From: Entoloma clypeatum
Lineage: Eukaryota > Basidiomycota > Agaricomycetes > Agaricales > Entolomataceae
Assembly: GCA_963565915.1 (NCBI GenBank)
Contig: OY751485.1
Span: forward strand, 5,394,001-5,458,000
Direction of reading: 5' to 3'
DNA: 64,000 bases
In this document: positions 61,477 through 64,000 of the stretch, piece after piece
Numbering within the stretch: position 1 is the first letter of the stretch
Layout of the letters: the number at the start of each line of letters is the position of its first letter
Position numbers and translations under genes: made by a program
Notes under the pieces: model-generated
Told to the model about the DNA's origin: nothing
The model's input: the letters and a program-made list of their open reading frames with translations, nothing else
Databases searched by the model: none

Positions 61477-63551
61477 TAGACGTCCCATCATCTACTTAAA
61501 AGATTGGGCTTTGTATCTAAACGGCCAGGGTGGAAGCGGATGACGAGATTGAACTGGCAGAGGTATTCGGACCAACGAGCTTGTCGACATGATAAAATCT
61601 TGGTAGTAGAAAAGTACTCAAGATTTTTATGGTCCGTTACGACATCAATCGGAGCAGCGGAGCCTTCAAGGTAGTGATGCCAAACCTTGAATGCATTGTG
61701 GATTGCTAATAGTTCTTTGTCATGGGTGTCATAGTTTAACTCGGGAGGTGTAAAGGTGCGGGAGTGGAAAGCAACTGGATGGATTTCGTTGTCGGAGGTG
61801 TGGATGGAGAGGATCGCACCCAAAGCGTAGTCGGAGGCATCGGTTTCGACGATAATAGGGCTGTCAGGAATCCAATTCGTAAGAACAGGTGCCATGATAA
61901 AGGCTTTCTTCAAGGTGTTGAAGGATTCGCAAGTGGAGTCAGAGAAGTGCCATTGTGTGTTTTTGCGGGTGAGTTGGATGAGCGGAACGGTGATTTCAGA
62001 GTAGTAAGCAATGAAACGATGATAAAAATTGGCAAAACCTAGGAAAGATTGAATATCTTTGACCTTCCTTGGTTCAGGCCAATCTTGAATAATTTTGACT
62101 TTCTTATCCGACATGCGGAGGCCGGTCAGAGAGAGGATAAAGCCAAGGTATTCAACAGTGTCTGTAGAAAACTCGCATTTGTCTGCGCGCGTGTATAAAC
62201 CATGTTGTCGGAGACGTCGGAGGACTTTGCGGACATGCTTCCGATGCTCAGAGGGAGAGTTGGAGTAGATGAGGATGTCGTCGAGATATATGGTAACATA
62301 CTTATCGAGCAGGTCATGGAAGATGTCATTCATGAAGCGTTGAAAAACGGCTGGGGAGTTGGTGAGTCCAAATGGCATGACAAGCCATTCAAAAGACCCG
62401 TAGCGCGTGCGGAAGGCGGTTTTCCATTCATCTCCTTCTGCTATGCGGACAAGGTGATAGGCATGTCGGAGGTCAAGAGCTGTATAAACACTGGCTTTTC
62501 CAGCAGTCTGGAGAAGGTCAGATATGAGCAGAAGCGGATATCAGTCCTTCTTTGAGATTTTGTTAAGACCACGGAAATCAACGCAAAGACGAAGGGAGCC
62601 ATCCTTTTTACAAACGAAAAGGACGGGAGCACCGTGCGGAGAGGAAGAGGGTCGGATGAATCCAATGGTGAGGTGTTCATCAATGAATTCATGGAGGGCA
62701 TTGAGTTCGGTTTGTGAAAGGGAGTAGATCGGACCGAACGGAGGAGCGGAACCCTCTTCAAGTTCAATCTTGAGGTCGTAGGGACGGTGGGGTGGAAGAG
62801 TGTCTGCTTTTCCTTTACTGAAGACGTCAGCATAGTCATGGTATTCTTCGGGTATGTTTGTCAAGTCGGGGGTGTCGGAAGCGGATGCGGAGTGAGCGGA
62901 AACGGAGGGAGTCGAAAGGTGAAGTCGAAAGGATTGTGTACCAGGCAATTTGCATGCCCTCATAAATGTGGCTGTGTTAATGAGTGAAATCTGCGGAGCG
63001 GACTGCGGAGGTACGATCAGAGGTTCCAGAGGAGGAAGCGTAGCTGTCCTACCTTGGGAGGAGGTCGACGTCGATGTCGGAAACGGCTCTTTTTGCATCT
63101 GTGGACGGAAAGTGATACTGCCCAATACCCAGTCAATCATAGGATTGTGGCAGGTGAGCCAGTTGTATCCAAGAACCACGGAAGAAGCGGAGTCGAATGG
63201 AGTAACACAAAAATCCTGTTCAAAAGATTCACCTGAAGGAAAACATATAGGTATTGTTACAACTTGAGTGATAAACACGTTAGAAGAACCATTGAAAAGC
63301 TTTTAGTTCTAAAGGCGGAATAGCGGAGGTTGGAAGATCATAAGCGGAGGAAAAGTTATTGTCAATAAAACAGTGGGTAGATCCTGAATCAATAAGTGCT
63401 GGGACAGAATCTGAAGAGAAAAAAGAAGATGAGATATTGATATGTAAAGAGTTCGGATCGGAGAGAGCGGACGCGTTAAGTCGGATGGGAGCAGAGGCAT
63501 GGAGAGAGTCAACGCAGTCCTCAGACCGTGCTTCATGAGGACCACTGCCTA

Positions 63552-64000
63552 TTTTTTTGACTCAATCTCCTTACCTTTTTCCTTGGCTTGAGTGCCAACT
63601 TGGGCGGCTTTCCCTTTAGCCTTGGAAGCGGAGGAGGTGGACTTGGGACAGTCCTTGACAGTGTGTCCGATGCTACCACAGAATAAGCAAAGGTTATTAT
63701 CGAAACGACGTTTGCGTTCTTGATACGTCAGTTTGCCGTCTTTGCCTAATTTACTGGAGAGGTCGGGTTTTGGAGCGGATGTGGAAGCGGAAGCGGTAGC
63801 GGGAGTGGAGGGTTTGGTTGATGATGTTTGTGCGGTGGATTGGTTCGGAGCAGATTGTTTCTTGTCAGACTTGGGAGTGGGTTTATCAGTTCTGGATTTC
63901 TCTCATTGACGTTCCCAGTAGCGAGCGTCAATAGTATGAGCCGCGGATCGTAGATCTGGTAAAGACTTGATCTTGGGTTGTTGGGAGAGGATATCCTTGA
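63552..64000 (-). pseudogene. Element F gag, C-terminal part (runs off the edge)
   Basis: Minus strand: end of the capsid region (HTIDARYWERQ), a TGA where Arg is expected, a Ser/Thr/Pro/Lys-rich linker, an intact CCHC knuckle CLFCGSIGHTVKDC and a Lys/Glu-rich tail ending ESKK, TAG at about 63552. Homologous to 20680-21081 of element C. Confidence 0.8.

Larger units (their letters stand above)
53865..63545 (-). pseudogene. Element F pol, decayed and split by E2
   Basis: From the right: protease (LIDSGSTHCFID), one-base shift near 63299, DNA-binding/RT region ([20 protein letters not shown]), TGA at 62541-62543 in KKDRYPL, RT with YLDD (VTIYLDDILIYS), RNase H (IVETDASDYALGAIL), TGA after LLSR (about 61485), integrase zinc region (HDHILAGHPGQNKT … CTTCMRAK), a shift near 60910, integrase core (VTSDHRPEF where DRGPEF is expected; GNGQTERTNQT), a stop at 60040, then the chromodomain split by E2 (…SWLPA at 59970, ELEHAADTVADFHSAQ from 53951) to the stop at 53865. 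Not functional. Confidence 0.85.
52427..64000 (-). mobile_element. Ty3/Gypsy element F (C-related), runs off the right edge, contains E2
   Basis: Minus strand: gag (partial at the edge), pol with protease, RT, RNase H, integrase and chromodomain, then the antisense accessory ORF, polypurine tract and 3' LTR. Interrupted by E2 at 53952-59965. The pol contains several TGA codons at Arg positions and two or three frameshifts. It belongs to the same broader family as C (similar gag, pol, PPT and accessory ORF) but the LTR differs strongly. Confidence 0.85.

Overview
This window looks like a transposon-packed, probably heterochromatic stretch of a basidiomycete genome, most likely an Agaricomycete. 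The reasons are chromodomain Ty3/Gypsy elements, Ty1/Copia elements primed by half a tRNA-iMet, a Tc1 element, spliceosomal introns of 46-48 bp, and fragments of repetitive gene families that I recognise from memory as typical of mushroom genomes. I see no intact ordinary host gene, no rRNA and no convincing functional tRNA. All identities were judged by eye; no alignments or searches were run.

Left part (1-32.9 kb). An old Gypsy element, here called C, is the base layer. Its 3' LTR (1463-1589) was hit by a Tc1 element (781-1462), which was then hit by a Copia element (1-780). Its unusual antisense accessory ORF (1754-2541 and 15749-15912) was hit twice within 8 bp by two related, almost complete chromoviruses, A (2542-9109, TSD gagaa) and B (9123-15743, TSD gattg). 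Its pol gene was hit by an E-family Gypsy now reduced to a solo LTR (17522-17955). The 5' half of C (19334-22106) lies inverted beside the 5' end of a Copia element G (17956-18635). The target-site duplications show that a segment of about 4.2 kb flipped by recombination between two E LTRs. E1 (22107-32918, minus strand) contains a young Copia, K (24412-30169, TSD gttcg, LTRs identical by eye).

Middle (32.9-52.4 kb). Degenerate Copia G (32919-38757) is followed by a region of small non-autonomous DNA elements. These include a hAT-like MITE family (TAGTGTTT ends, 8-bp TSDs), a 1.2-kb hAT-like element rich in GGTTCG nested in another inverted-repeat element, a 903-bp palindromic element, tandem duplications, a 21-bp minisatellite and an apparently intact Tc1 transposon (46971-48589). 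A gene of a repetitive Agaricomycete family is broken by a MITE and its two halves now lie inverted about 4.6 kb apart.

Right part (52.4-64 kb). A second C-type Gypsy, F (minus strand, running off the right edge), carries its own version of the antisense accessory ORF (53017-53814). It is interrupted by E2 (53952-59965, TSD gatgc), the best preserved E copy.

The most interesting candidates for undescribed biology are four. First, the antisense coiled-coil ORF with Cys clusters, conserved in position between pol and the 3' LTR of C and F. Second, an internal near-copy of the 3' polypurine tract in the pol genes of C and F. Third, a conserved third ORF downstream of pol in A and B. Fourth, Tc1 termini in which each TIR carries two inverted copies of the same motif. 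Most substitutions between LTR pairs, and most stop codons in the old copies, look like CpG to TpG decay, suggesting cytosine methylation.
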